A stretch of DNA of 64,000 bases. Source: Nephrocerus scutellatus (lineage: Eukaryota > Arthropoda > Insecta > Diptera > Pipunculidae). The stretch is taken from the NCBI GenBank assembly GCA_947095585.1, contig OX352761.1, forward strand, positions 58,582,832 through 58,646,831. Reading direction: 5' to 3'. The stretch's first letter is position 1, and each line of letters opens with the position of its first letter. Positions 21,035 through 33,115 of the stretch are shown piece by piece. The translations under genes and the position numbers were made by a program. A model generated the notes under the pieces. It searched no databases. It saw only the letters and a list, made by a program, of their open reading frames with translations, and was not told where the DNA came from.

Positions 21035-21203
21035 TAAAAGTAACAGTTTACTTTACCAAGCATATAAAAGTAATAGGTTACTTTATCCACATTTAAAAGT
21101 AATAGTTTACTTTATCCGCATATAAAAGTAATAGTTTACTTTATCAACATTTAAAAGTAATAGTTTACTTTATCCTTATTTGAAAGTAATAGTTTACTTT
21201 ACC
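21035..21203 (+). repeat. BEL-2 leader: six tandem hairpin-forming repeats
   Basis: Six units of about 29 bp, each with AAAGTAAYAGKTTACTTT, an inverted repeat AAAGTAA/TTACTTT around a 4-bp loop, separated by TATCCGCAT-like spacers. They fill the stretch between the LTR and the gag ATG region. Purpose unknown. Confidence 0.9.
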
Positions 21204-21231
21204 AACGCTTTAACACGCACTTCACTTCAAC

Positions 21232-23028
21232 ATGGACCAACTTGGACGAGTTATCGATAACCTACAAGATGTCATCACCCAGCTGGAAGAGGTTAGAGTT
21301 AACCTGGTCAAACTGGGATTAGAAAAGCGTTCTCCAGAAACGCTTTCCAGGCAGTACGAAAAGGCTAAGAACCTTTGGACTTCCATCGAGAGTTACTACG
21401 CTAACTTATCTAAGCTAAGCAAAAAAGTCGCTGCCGAATTCCTGCCAAAATTCGAAGCAGCTCAAACAATCTTCGCAAAAATTAAAGAGTTCATCAAGAA
21501 GAACTCCCCGCAGTTGTTGGATGAGGACAAAACCGAAGACGGAAATCCTGGAGATGCAGTTGCCCCAACTGATGAGAAAACCAGCCATACTCTCGAAGCA
21601 CATACGGCCGCAAGTTCCAATCCTCAAACAGATGAAAGGAATGTTTCACCAGAGCACATCCATACGACACCATCATCAAAATTAAAATCAATTATTCCCG
21701 CTACATCTGTCGATAGCAGCAAGTCGGCGTCCAAGGCGTCTAACGATCCCCAACTCTCCATGCCCGTTCAACCAGTATTTACATACGTGCAAGGAGTTGG
21801 GTTTGTCTTACAAAATCCTGCGGGAGGGATGTGTGGTCAAGAATACATCTTTCCATCGCAGCCGTCCAACTTACCTCAATATGCAAGTAATAAAACCGAA
21901 GCTCTTCTACATGCCATAGCGAAACTAACGCTTGATCGAAAGAATGAATCGAAGGTAGACAGACCGCGTGCAGAAGGGTATCAAATCCCGGAGGTACACC
22001 TTAGAGAATATAGTGGTGACATCACAAAATACCGAGCATTTAAAGAGCAGTTCGATTCACTGGTAGTGAAAAGCCGAATGTCAAACATCGATCGCTTCGC
22101 TTTACTCAAGTCGAAGCTCACTGGGAAAGCATTGGAAGCAATTACCGATTTGGACTTGACTGGAGACAACTATCCGATCGCCTGGTCAACATTGGACCGA
22201 ACGTTTGACAATCCGAGACATTTAGCAAAAATTGAACTAGAGGCTATGCTAGTTCTACCTAGCCCAGGAAATGCAGAGTCTATTATTTCGTACATGCACT
22301 ACACTAAAGGACGGGTCTACAATCTAAAAAGACATAAAATAAGTGGAGAACAGATCATGGCCTATTTAATCCTTCGAGGCTTAGATCCTATCACACGTGG
22401 CAGATTGGACGATTTTTACAACTGTAAAACCAGACTTCCTACCTTAGAGGAAATAGAAGACTTCATGTTCAAGGAATACCAGCATCATCTATATCAAGAC
22501 GACAATTGTCAAATTATTCAGTCATCTCATAAGGTACCTAGGAAGGATTTCAGTATGCCGCATACCAAAGTACATGCTACACTTCAATCGAAAGAAGCAG
22601 CAACAAAGGTAACAATGAAGTGCTTCATCTGCACAGAAAACCATCTAGTTGTGGACTGTCCAGAGATCCTGAGCTCACAGAATCGAGAAGCCTTGCTACG
22701 TGACCACAAGATCTGCATATATATCTTAAAGCAACGTTTCGACTATCGCTCTCCTTGCAAATCAAGAGAGTATTTAAAATGCAGAACCTGTCAAGGACCT
22801 CATATTACGGAAATGCATCCGCAGCCAAATTCCACGGCTAACCTTCCATCGACGAGTAGCACTTACCTGTGCCAAAATGAATCCGATGCCTCTTCTAGTG
22901 TGCTTCTACCTACAGCAATCGCGACGCTTTTAGTTAACGATGACAACATTCTAGTTCGTTGCTTGCTGGATCAAAGCAGCCAAGCAAATTACATATCCGA
23001 AAATTTGCTGCAGAACAGTTCAACAGTG
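21232..23028 (+). pseudogene. BEL-2 copy B gag and protease start (most intact gag)
   Basis: Gag is open from the ATG (21232) through the coiled-coil N-terminus, linker, DUF1759 block (YRAFKEQFDSLVV, RFALLKSKLTGKALEAI), zinc knuckles CFICTENHLVVDC and CRTCQGPHITEMH, up to protease LLDQSSQANYIS. A 12-bp in-frame loss is near 22257. At 23013 the protease breaks off through the ~275-bp deletion and the frame changes, so the ORF ends in a meaningless tail at 23223. The first ATG after the leader is the natural start: all five copies that keep this part share it. Confidence 0.85.
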
Positions 23029-23605
23029 TCCAGGTTTGGAGAAGAAGGAAGGATTATTACTGCAAAACACATTTCTTGGTGGGTGGATCGTATCTGGAGA
23101 CCCGGGAAACGGAAGTGGAAAACGCACCTCCGCCTTTACTACACTATCAGAGTTCGAGTCAAATCTAATGGATTTCGAAAGGCGACCCAACAAAACAGAA
23201 CCATTGGGCGAATTTTTCCTTAACACTGTGACATACGGCGTGGGCTGCGCACCATGGCAAGCAATTCGTACTATCCATCAAATCGCAGATGACAACGCAC
23301 CGGATTTGGAGACCAAGGACATAATCAAGAACTCTATTTACATGGATGATCTGTTTCACGGAGCTGATAGCATTAAAAAATGTCAAGAGCAAATTGCTAA
23401 GATAACAACTACACTAGAGGCCGGTAAGCTATCCCTAACAAAATGGGCATCAAACCACCCAGACGATCTTCGTTACATAAAAGACAGCAAAAAACTCAGT
23501 GCCTACAAAGATACTACCGATCTGATTGCCATCGACACGCATATTAAGGACTTCAACGACTACTGCCAACAATTTCCGAACAATAAATACTCAGCATTAC
23601 ATTAA
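23029..23605 (+). pseudogene. BEL-2 copy B DUF1758 end, RT fragment and envelope start
   Basis: It resumes after the deletion with LLLQNTFLGGWIVSGD, then LNTVTYGVGCAPWQAIRT and SIYMDDLFHGADS (catalytic box kept), ending in KWASNHPDDLRY. The envelope-like part begins near 23480 and is cut by a TAA at 23603 (CATTAACATTGC where the other copies have CATCAACATTGC). Confidence 0.8.
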
Positions 23606-24747
23606 CATTGCTGGACCCTTGAAGAAGCAGTGAGACGCGAGGCCATGACAATTAAAGAAGGCATCACTATAAGCTATAGTAGTAGACAGACGAAACGTTT
23701 CATAATGCCAGGGGTTTTAAAAGGTATTGTCAAATACGCTCCCCAAATACTAATGACCGCCGGCGTAGCAGAAAACAGAAAAACGTAGTAGAAAGCTATC
23801 AACTGGAGCATCAAATCGTAAAATTGGAGGACAAAATTAAAAAAGTTTTAAAAGTGTCCCGCCTCATCACAGACATCAATGACATGGAGTCTAAAACTGT
23901 TGACATGCACCTTCATGCACTGGTAGAACAGCAGCAACAGCTCCGAATTCAAGAACAAATGAATGACTACTCCTCCAGCATTCAACTACTCATCAACGCT
24001 ATCCAAGCAAATCATCAGAACATCATCAACATCCGCCCCGTTGAAGCTTTAACAACGTATGTCAGTAAAATAAACGGTGACTTGAACTTCTGCAGGTTTC
24101 CAAACGTATCAGATACAACTATACTATTCACATTCAACAAAGTAACAAAAACTGTCCGAGAAAATATGGTTACCGTGACGTTCAACATTCCTCTGGTTCA
24201 ACCAAGAATCTTCTCTAAATTTGCTCTTATCAGTGTTCCAACTATCGAGTCTCATGCGGTTCTCCTAGACCGTGAAGACTTTGTTCAACAAATTGTTCTC
24301 AGCAGTGATAGCAAAACTTACTTTGATCCAACTCAAGCCATTGATCCTGGGGAAGGAATTTACGAGAAAGTTGAAGAAAAAAAACTAAAAATGCGTTGAG
24401 TCCTACACCAGATCTCTTTCCGACACCTGCACAGCAAAACAACTTAAAGCGGAATTCAATAAAATAAACCTTTTGGATAGTGATCTTGCAGTCATCTATA
24501 GAACTGCTACCAACTAAGTTAATATTGTGTGCAACGACACACTGACACCCCTCATAACCACAGTATATCTAGTAAGATTTCCAGGATGCAGAATTTCTGG
24601 CACTCAATTCAAAATTACGGCTCCCACCAAAGGGAGATTGCTAGCGTCAGTTACCTCAATAAAGAAGATAAAATACCCGGAAGCAGGGTACGTGCATACA
24701 TCATCAATAACGAGTCAATATTCCACACAACCACAGAATCAGTCTAG
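23606..24747 (+). pseudogene. BEL-2 copy B envelope-like region, broken
   Basis: The stretch with the RQTKR-type site lies near 23690. A replacement at 23768 (CAGAAAACAGAAAAACGTAG) introduces a stop that copies C and D share. The frame opens again at 23824-24399 (Gln-rich coiled coil, then IPLVQPRIFSKFALISVP). The anchor region is mostly deleted at 24633; only the last codons before 24747 remain. Confidence 0.7.
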
Positions 24748-24790
24748 ATTTTCCTCACTTACAACTAACAACCTTTTCCCGCCGGGAGTT

Positions 24791-25731
24791 TGTTTATGAC
24801 AACAAAAAATAATACACAAACTAAAACAAAAATAAACGCATTGAGCATATGTTCAATTGTTGTGCATCGAATATGGGTATTCATCGATCGGACGTTTACC
24901 CCAAAATAATTTAATAGCTTAAGTTGCACAATAATATTCAATTGTTGTAAACATACTACATACTACGCAGCGAATATGGGTCACCGTCGATAAGCATAAA
25001 TTGCATCGGACGTTTAAGTTGCACAATAATTTAGCCTTTATTCTTTGTAAGCATAAATTGCACAATAACGATTTAGCCTAGTTAAAGTAAATTATTAGTA
25101 ATTAAATAAGCAAATAAATTGTATAAATAGTTAGGAAATTTGTATAATAAAATCAGAATAAGTTACCATTTCAAACAGCTTGTTTTCAATTACATAGTTA
25201 GCCACCTACCCAAGGTAAGGTGACTATTTCTATTCCAAGTGCAAGGAGCACTTTCTACAAAGAGTGGTCCTTCGAGCAGGACCAATTCAATATTGGACAT
25301 CCGAACAATACCAACTCGATTTTACTAGGCTTGCGAGCCTTAAACCATGAGGTATCTCTTGGAATAACCTTATTGGAATCCCACCTTGAGTGCAGACTAC
25401 TGCCAAAGGTTCAAGTCGAATGCGTAATAGCCAGGGCTTGTGGAGACCAATTAAGGAACATCGGGGCTCATCGATCGAAACTCCAATTATTCCACAAAGA
25501 TCCTGCCAGTCTACAAAATCCTGTCAGTCTACGACGATCCTGCCACTGTACATAAATCTTGCCAGTATTCAAATCCCAGTGGTCCGTCGAGCCGGTCACT
25601 ATTTTATTTCAAGTGCAAGGAGCAATTTCTACAAACAGTGGTTCTTCGAGCAGGGTAGCGATAGTTTATAATCATTTCCAAACCATTCTTTCGTATCCTA
25701 GTGTGAGGCCGCACTAGGGTGGTTATAAACA
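24791..25731 (+). repeat. BEL-2 LTR (short type) between copies B and C
   Basis: 941 bp with the same TGTTTAT...ATAAACA ends as the long LTR. It lacks 64 bp after CACCGTCGAT (about 24992), probably lost between internal repeats. A 111-codon open frame at 25220-25555 is present but not convincing as a gene. Confidence 0.88.
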
Positions 25732-25741
25732 GTCGCATACA

Positions 25742-25867
25742 TAAAAGTAACAGATTACTTTACCAAGCATATAAAAGTAATAGGTTACTTTATCCACATT
25801 TAAAAGTAATAGTTTACCTTATCCGCATATAAAAGTAATAGTTTACTTTATCAACATTTAAAAGTAA
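25742..25867 (+). repeat. BEL-2 leader hairpin repeats, cut by the LOA-like insertion (unit 1)
   Basis: Four full hairpin units and the start of a fifth, ending AAAAGTAA at 25867, where the non-LTR element begins. Confidence 0.88.
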
Positions 25868-28800
25868 TGTTATGTAATTTATGTTATGTTATTGTTGGTG
25901 GGCTGAGAAGCCTTGTGCACTGCGACCTTAAGGTCTATTGTGCGTCCCAGATGTCTACCACATTATGTGGTGGCCTAGTTATTTTATAAGTGCCAATATA
26001 TCCGCCAGGTCGATAGGTCTGGCATTCTGCCATAGAACTGTATGAGCCTTGAGGTATCGAAGTCTTTTTCAGGTGAGGGCATCACATATAAATAGTATGT
26101 GTTCTGGCGTCTCCCCTGCCTCGCCGCAAAAGCGGCAGCGATCTGTCTGAGATATCCACATTTTTGTTAAGTGGCCATTAAATGGACCATTTCCTGTCAT
26201 GTACCAGACAAAGGATCTCAGTGTTTGTCAGTTTAGCTTGATTGCTTTGTTTATATTTTTGATGTTGTATTTGAGAAGCTTTTTGGTTTGTTTCATCGTA
26301 GTTGATGATTCCCATTCAGCCTCGATGGCGTTGTTTGCTCACTCTTTTATCTTATTTTTGAGGTGGCTTTTGCTGAAGGCAATGCTTGGCTCGGGGCCAG
26401 TGAAGTCTCTTCCGCGCCTGCTCTTACGCAGAGGTCTGCTGTCTCGTTCCCATAAATGCCTGAATGGCCTGGGGACCACATCAGGTTGACCTTATTGGTT
26501 TTTGCCAGTTCCTTTAGGTGGCAGTAGCAGCTCCACGTTATTTTTGAATTGAAAACCGGGCCTTTTAGCGCTAGTAAAGCGGCCTGACTATCAGAGATCA
26601 TATAGATCTCGGTTCTTCTATAATTACTCTTTATACATTCTAGTGTGCATGCTTCTAATGCTGTTGTTTCTGCCTGGAAAACGGTTGGGGATTTTTCTAG
26701 GGGTATACGTAATTTGAGTCTGGGTCCGAATACCCCTGCCCCTGTTACTGAGTTCGTTTTGGATCCATCTGTGCACCAGATAGATGCATGATTGGGGAGG
26801 TTATTTATGATATTTTCAACTTGATTGCGGTCCGGTACTTTTACTGAGAAGTTCCTTTGGAAATTAGTTGTTTTTATCATTGAGTCTGATTGGAGGACGA
26901 ATTCGCTTCCCAAATTGATTTTTGTGATGATGCTTGAATGTCCTGGTCTATTGACTTTGAGTTGGTTGGTTACCTTGAGTGAGATGGCTCTTGCTCCCGC
27001 TTCGCTTTTGATGTGTAAGTGAAGAGGAGTGAGTCCTAGTATTTTTTATAGTGCTGCTGTTGGGCAAGTCTTGATGGCTCCTGTTGCATTAAGACATATT
27101 AGTCTTTGAATTTTGCTGAGTTTTGGGCGTGTTTTTCACTGCTCTGTTTTTGGCCACCATATCTGGGCTGCGTAAGTGAGCCTAGGCCTGATAATGCTTT
27201 GGTTTAGCCATAGAGTAACTTGCGGGTTTGCTCCCCACGTTTTGTTGAACATGCGTTGGCAAGTGAAGTAAGCTTTGTTAGCTTTGTTGGTGATGTATGA
27301 TATGTGGGAGTTCCATGTTAGTTTTTGGTCAAACATTACCCCCAGGTATTTTGCTTCAGGCATTATTTGGAGTATTTTGCCTTGGAATCTTAGGACGGGA
27401 AGAGTTGTTCTCCTTCTTTTTGTGCAAAACGGTGCATACGATTTTATCTGGGTTGACACTTAGGTCTGCCTCCCGGCACCATTCGTTTACTATTTTGAGA
27501 GCTAATTGCATGCGCTCTGTTATCGTACTTTCGAATTTACCTCGAACAATTAGGACTAGATCATCCGCATAGGCAATATTTGTGATAAGATTGTTCTTAA
27601 GCCTGTCTAGCAATTGATCCATCACCAGTAGCCACAAGAGTGGTGATAAAACGCCTCCTTGTGGACAACCTCTTGTTGCCGCTATTGTGATGGTTTCGTC
27701 ACCAAATGAGGCCCGAATTTTCCTACCCTTTAGCATGCACATGACCCAACCTATGATAGAGGAATCTATTCTCCTTGTTCTAGCTTGTGCTTGAATTACT
27801 TCGAAGTTAGTGTTGTCGAATGCGCCTTGGATGTCGATGAAGGCGCATAGTAACATCTCTTTGCTTCGGAGTGTATCTTCGATTTCAGTGCTCAGCTCGT
27901 GGAGGGCTGTTTCTGTTGATTTCTGGGGTTAATTGGATTTGATTGGAGTATATTAGATCTTATGTAGTGACCTAAGATTTTTTCCATGGATTTGAGTATA
28001 AATTATGTAAGGCTGATAGGCCTGTATGACCTTGTATCCTCGGGGGATTTCTTCCCTACCTTTGGTAAGAAAATCACTCGTACATCTCTCCAGCACCTTG
28101 GTACATATTCTAGGCTATAGCTGGATTTATAGAGTTTTACGAGTAGAGATTCTAATAGGTGCAAACCGCGTTGTAGGAGTATCGGGTATATTCCGTCTCC
28201 TCCTGGGGATTTGTAGGGGCCGAAGGAATTTACTGCCCATCGAATTCCTTCAGTGGTGAAGATTTTGTTTGAGCGTCTGTAAGCTTCCGCGGGGATAAGG
28301 TAGAGGTTTGTGTTAATGTCCTCGTTTTCTTCTTGGTTGCCTAGTATTCGGCAGTTGGGGAAATGACTTTTTATTAGGCAGTCAAGAGTTTCTAGTCTGT
28401 TGGATGTCAATTCACCGTTTGGTTTTTTGACAGATCCGAGTGGATTTTTATGGTCGAGAGAGAGAGCTTTGTGTAGTCGACATGCTTTGGTAGTTTGTCA
28501 ATACTTTCGCAAAATTCTCTCCAACTGTTCCTTTTGCTGTTTCTTAGTGCAGCGTTATATCTAGTAAGGGAGGTTCGATAGGCCGTCCAGTTGTTTGACC
28601 GTTTAGCCTTGTTGAAAAGTTTTCTGACCTCTCTTCTTTTGGCCTCGAGATCGTGGTTCCACCATGGAACATCTCTCGTGCCTCTGACTCGTACTGCGGA
28701 GCAGCTTGTATGGTAGGCATTCATGATTGCCTCGGTAAGGTTGTTTGCAGTGCTATCTAATTCTGCAATTGTTCTAATTGGGTTACTGAAGCCTGTTAGG

Positions 28801-29006
28801 TTAGCTTGGAGTGTGTCTTGAAAGACTTGCCAGTTAATGTGTTTAGGGGTTCTAATTAGAGATTGAACCCTGTGGGGTGTTTCGATATTGAAATTGATAT
28901 ACATGTGATCGGAGAATGATGCCTCTTTCATTACGTGCCAGTTTTGGATCGTGCTGGCCGTACCTGCGTCTGACAGGGTAAGGTCCAGTACCTCTCTCCT
29001 TATGGC
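25868..29006 (-). mobile_element. LOA/I-like non-LTR element, unit 1 (5' side cut at the duplication junction)
   Basis: The 3' end is at 25868, with ATAACAT-type tail repeats on the minus strand and a 3' UTR. The element contains an RNase H domain after RT and a C-terminal CCHC motif. The 5' part stops at CTCCTTATGGC (29006), inside the endonuclease, where the tandem-duplication junction starts. Clade is inferred from domain order and motif style. Confidence 0.85.
25950..29006 (-). pseudogene. LOA/I-like ORF2, unit 1: endonuclease end, RT, RNase H
   Basis: In coding order: endonuclease end (SFSDHMYINFN), RT fingers (NSFGPYKSPGGDGIYPILLQ), LPKVGKKSPEDTRSYRPISL, a break at ~27860-28003, then FIDIQGAFDNTNFEVIQAQ, TRGCPQGGVLSPLLWLLVMD and AYADDLVLIVRGKF (YADD intact). 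YLGVMFDQKLTWNSHI follows. RNase H shows CTDGSKTNSVTGAGVF, FQAETTALEA, MISDSQAALLAL and WSPGHSGIYGNETADL, i.e. all acidic residues plus His. Frameshifts lie near 26390, 27030-27130 and 27360, among others. Confidence 0.85.
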
Positions 29007-29017
29007 GTTTATGAAGG
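29007..29017. other. Tandem-duplication junction 1 with 11-bp filler
   Basis: GTTTATGAAGG lies between LOA-like sequence (ending CTCCTTATGGC) and BEL-2 gag (starting TTCACTGGTAGTG). It matches neither partner at that point. The same 11 bp recur at 36245-36255. Confidence 0.9.
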
Positions 29018-31036
29018 TTCACTGGTAGTGAAAAGCCGAATGTCAAACATCGATCGCTTCGCTTTACTCAAGTCGAAGCTCACTGGGAAAGCATTGGAAG
29101 CAATTACCGATTTGGACTTGACTGGAGACAACTATCCGATCGCCTGGTCAACATTGGACCGAACGTTTGACAATCCGAGACATTTAGCAAAAATTGAACT
29201 AGAGGCTATGCTAGTTCTACCACGACGTCCAACAATCCCAGGAAATGCAGAGTCTATTATTTCGTACATGCACTACACTAAAGGACGGGTCTCCAATCTA
29301 AAAAGACATAAAATAAGTGGAGAACAGATCATGGCCTATTTAATCCTTCGAGGCTTAGATCCTATCACACGTGGCAGATTGGACGATTTTTACAACTGTA
29401 AAACCAGACTTCCTACCTTAGAGGAAATAGAAGACTTCATGTTCAAGGAATACCAGCATCATCTATATCAAGACGACAATTGTCAAATTATTCAGTCATC
29501 TCATAAGGTACCTAGGAAGGATTTCAGTATGCCGCATACCAAAGTACATGCTACACTTCAATCGAAAGAAGCAGCAACAAAGGTAACAATGAAGTGCTTC
29601 ATCTGCACAGAAAACCATCTAGTTGTGGACTGTCCAGAGATCCTGAGCTCACAGAATCGAGAAGCCTTGCTACGTGACCACAAGATCTGCATATATATCT
29701 TAAAGCATCGTTTCGACTATCGCTCTCCTTGCAAATCAAGAGAGTATTTAAAATGCAGAACCTGTCAAGGACCTCATATTACGGAAATGCATCCGCAGCC
29801 AAATTCCACGGCTAACCTTCCATCGACGAGTAGCACTTACCTGTGCCAAAATGAATCCGATGCCTCTTCTAGTGTGCTTCTACCTACAGCAATCGCGACG
29901 CTTTTAGTTAACGATGACAACATTCTAGTTCGTTGCTTGCTGGATCAAAGCAGCCAAGCAAATTACATATCCGAAAATTTGCTGCAGAAGTTACGATTGC
30001 CTAAAAAACGAACACTTGTCAAAGTTATTGGAGTAGGAGGGGAAATTGGAACAGTCCGCTCTATTGCCAATATAAAATTAAAACTTGATAATCCAGATCA
30101 ACCATTCATAAACATCAAAGCACTCGTGGTCAAACGAGTTACCGGATCACTTCCCAGCATGCCCAGTCACATCGCCTGGAAATCGTCCTTTGACAAACCT
30201 CTTGCAGATTCGCATTTCAACAAACCAGCACATATTCCTCTGCTATTGGGTGGACCAGTATATTCAACAGTGTTACGTCCAGGTTTGGAGAAGAAGGAAG
30301 GATTATTACTGCAAAACACATTTCTTGGTGGTTGGATCGTATCTGGAGACCCGGGAAACGGAAGTGGAAAACGCACCTCCGCCTTTACTACACTATCAGA
30401 GTTCGAGTCAAATCTAATGGATTTCGAAAGGCGACCCAACAAAACAGAACCATTGGGCGAATTTTTCCTTAACACTGTGACATACGGCGTGGGCTGCGCA
30501 CCATGGCAAGCAATTCGTACTATCCATCAAATCGCAGATGACAACGCACCGGATTTGGAGACCAAGGACATAATCAAGAACTCTATTTACATGGATGATC
30601 TGTTTCACGGAGCTGATAGCATTAAAAAATGTCAAGAGCAAATTGCTAAGATAACAACTACACTAGAGGCCGGTAAGCTATCCCTAACAAAATGGGCATC
30701 AAACCACCCAGACGATCTTCGTTACATAAAAGACAGCAAAAAACTCAGTGCCTACAAAGATACTACCGATCTGATTGCCATCGACACGCATATTAAGGAC
30801 TTCAACGACTACTGCCAACAATTTCCGAACAATAACTACTCAGCATTACATCAACATTGCTGGACCCTTGAAGAAGCAGTGAGACGCGAGGCCATGACAA
30901 TTAAAGAAGGCATCACTATAAGCTATAGTAGTAGACAGACGAAACGTTTCATAATGCCAGGGGTTTTAAAAGGTATTGTCAAATACGCTCCCCAAATACA
31001 AATGACCGCCGGCGTAGCAGAAAACAGAAAAACGTA
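29018..31036 (+). pseudogene. BEL-2 copy C gag-protease-RT fragment-envelope ORF
   Basis: 669 open residues: DUF1759 remainder, both zinc knuckles (CFICTENHLVVDC), protease LLDQSSQANYIS, DUF1758 block, RT fragment with YMDD near 30590, and the first part of the envelope-like region with the RQTKR-type site near 30940. It ends at the TAG (31034) made by the 23768-type replacement shared with B and D. Gag lacks its N-terminal 280 residues, which lie only in the parent copy. Confidence 0.8.
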
Positions 31037-31995
31037 GTAGAAAACTATCAACTGGAGCATCAAATCGTAAAATTGGAGGACAAAATTAAAAAAGTTTTAA
31101 AAGTGTCCCGCCTCATCACAGACATCAATGACATGGAGTCTAAAACTGTTGACATGCAACTTCATGCACTGGTAGAACAGCAGCAACAGCTCCGAATTCA
31201 AGAACAAATGAATGACTACTCCTCCAGCATTCAACTACTCATCAACGCTATCCAAGCAAATCATCAGAACATCATCAACATCCGCCCCGTTGAAGCTTTA
31301 ACAACGTATGTCAGTAAAATAAACGGTGACTTGAACTTCTGCAGGTTTCCAAACGTATCAGATACAACTATGCTATTCACATTCAACAAAGTAACAAAAA
31401 CTGTCCGAGAAAATATGGTTACCGTGACGTTCAACATTCCTCTGGTTCAACCAAGAATCTTCTCTAAATTTGCTCTTATCAGTGTTCCAACTATCGAGTC
31501 TCATGCGGTTCTCCTAGACCGTGAAGACTTTGTTCAACAAATTGTTCTCAGCAGTGATAGCAAAACTTACTTTGATCCAACTCAAGCCATTGATCCTGGG
31601 GAAGGAATTTACGAGAAAGTTGAAGAAAAAAAACTAAAACTGCGTTGAGTCCTACACCAGATCTCTTTCCGACACCTGCACAGCAAAACAACTTAAAGCG
31701 GAATTCAATAAAATAAACCTTTTGGATAGTGATCTTGCAGTCATCTATAGAACTGCTACCAACTAAGTTAATATTGTGTGCAACGACACACTGACACCCC
31801 TCATAACCACAGTATATCTAGTAAGATTTCCAGGATGCAGAATTTCTGGCACTCAATTCAAAATTACGGCTCCCACCAAAGGGAGATTGCTAGCGTCAGT
31901 TACCTCAATAAAGAAGATAAATACCCGGAAGCAGGGTACGTGCATACATCATCAATAACGAGTCAATATCCCACATAACCACAGAATCAGTCTAG
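31037..31995 (+). pseudogene. BEL-2 copy C envelope-like C-terminal part
   Basis: 31073-31648 is open (Gln-rich coiled coil, then IPLVQPRIFSKFALISVP, ending at the TGA shared by copies A-D). After it, short remnants continue to 31995, with the ~254-bp anchor deletion at about 31882 and a 1-bp loss at about 31920. Confidence 0.7.
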
Positions 31996-32038
31996 ATTTT
32001 CCTCACTTACAACTAACAACCTTTTCCCGCCGGGAGTT

Positions 32039-32979
32039 TGTTTATGACAACAAAAAATAATACACAAACCAAAACAAAAATAAACGCATTGAGCATATGT
32101 TCAATTGTTGTGCATCGAATATGGGTATTCATCGATCGGACGTTTACCCAAAAATAATTTAATAGCTTAAGTTGCACAATAATATTCAATTGTTGTAAAC
32201 ATACTACATACTACGCAGCGAATATGGGTCACCGTCGATAAGCATAAATTGCATCGGACGTTTAAGTTGCACAATAATTTAGCCTTTATTCTTTGTAAGC
32301 ATAAATTGCACAATAACGATTTAGCCTAGTTAAAGTAAATTATTAGTAATTAAATAAGCAAATAAATTGTATAAATAGTTAGGAAATTTGTATAATAAAA
32401 TCAGAATAAGTTACCATTTCAAACAGCTTGTTTTCAATTACATAGTTAGCCACCTACCCAAGGTAAGGTGACTATTTCTATTCCAAGTGCAAGGAGCACT
32501 TTCTACAAAGAGTGGTCCTTCGAGCAGGACCAATTCAATATTGGACATCCGAACAATACCAACTCGATTTTACTAGGCTTGCGAGCCTTAAACCATGAGG
32601 TATCTCTTGGAATAACCTTATTGGAATCCCACCTTGAGTGCAGACTACTGCCAAAGGTTCAAGTCGAATGCGTAATAGCCAGGGCTTGTGGAGACCAATT
32701 AAGGAACATCGGGGCTCATCGATCGAAACTCCAATTATTCCACAAAGATCCTGCCAGTCTACAAAATCCTGTCAGTCTACGACGATCCTGCCAGTGTACA
32801 TAAATCTTGCCAGTATTCAAATCCCAGTGGTCCGTCGAGCCAGTCACTATTTTATTTCAAGTGCAAGGAGCAATTTCTACAAACAGTGGTTCTTAGAGCC
32901 GGGTAGCGATAGTTTATAATCATTTCCAAACCATTCTTTCGTATCCTAGTGTGAGGCCGCACTAGGGTGGTTATAAACA
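32039..32979 (+). repeat. BEL-2 LTR (short type) between copies C and D
   Basis: 941 bp, same ends and same 64-bp loss as 24791-25731. Only scattered single-base differences are visible, consistent with origin by segmental duplication. Confidence 0.88.
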
Positions 32980-32989
32980 GTCGCATACA

Positions 32990-33115
32990 TAAAAGTAACA
33001 GATTACTTTACCAAGCATATAAAAGTAATAGGTTACTTTATCCACATTTAAAAGTAATAGTTTACTTTATCCGCATATAAAAGTAATAGTTTACTTTATC
33101 AACATTTAAAAGTAA
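32990..33115 (+). repeat. BEL-2 leader hairpin repeats, cut by the LOA-like insertion (unit 2)
   Basis: Four units and the start of a fifth, ending AAAAGTAA, as in unit 1. Confidence 0.88.

Larger units (their letters stand above)
21232..24790 (+). mobile_element. BEL-2 copy B interior
   Basis: Same content and same two large pol deletions as copy A. It has its own ~275-bp deletion across protease/DUF1758 (at 23013) and a ~254-bp deletion in the envelope anchor region (24633), the latter shared with C and D. LTRs: 20020-21024 on the left and 24791-25731 on the right. Confidence 0.88.
29018..32038 (+). mobile_element. BEL-2 copy C interior (starts in mid-gag)
   Basis: It starts at the junction inside the DUF1759 block and runs to the LTR at 32039. 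It is nearly identical to copy B, but without B's 275-bp protease deletion. The period to copy D is 7,238 bp. Confidence 0.88.

Noticed and set aside
21035..21203. Leader hairpin repeats as a CRISPR array
   Set aside because: Spacers are nearly the same in each unit and only ~11 bp long; it is a minisatellite in a retrotransposon leader.
25220..25555. 111-codon ORF in the BEL-2 LTRs (also 32468-32803, 39707-40042)
   Set aside because: It is repeated only because the LTR was duplicated. In the LTR at 20020-21024 the same frame has a stop (CCCTTAGG near 20640), and the sequence shows internal repeats rather than protein features.
27297..27572. Plus-strand ORFs repeated in the three LOA-like units (e.g. 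34533-34808, 41406-41681)
   Set aside because: Antisense to RT; their conservation is explained by the triplication.
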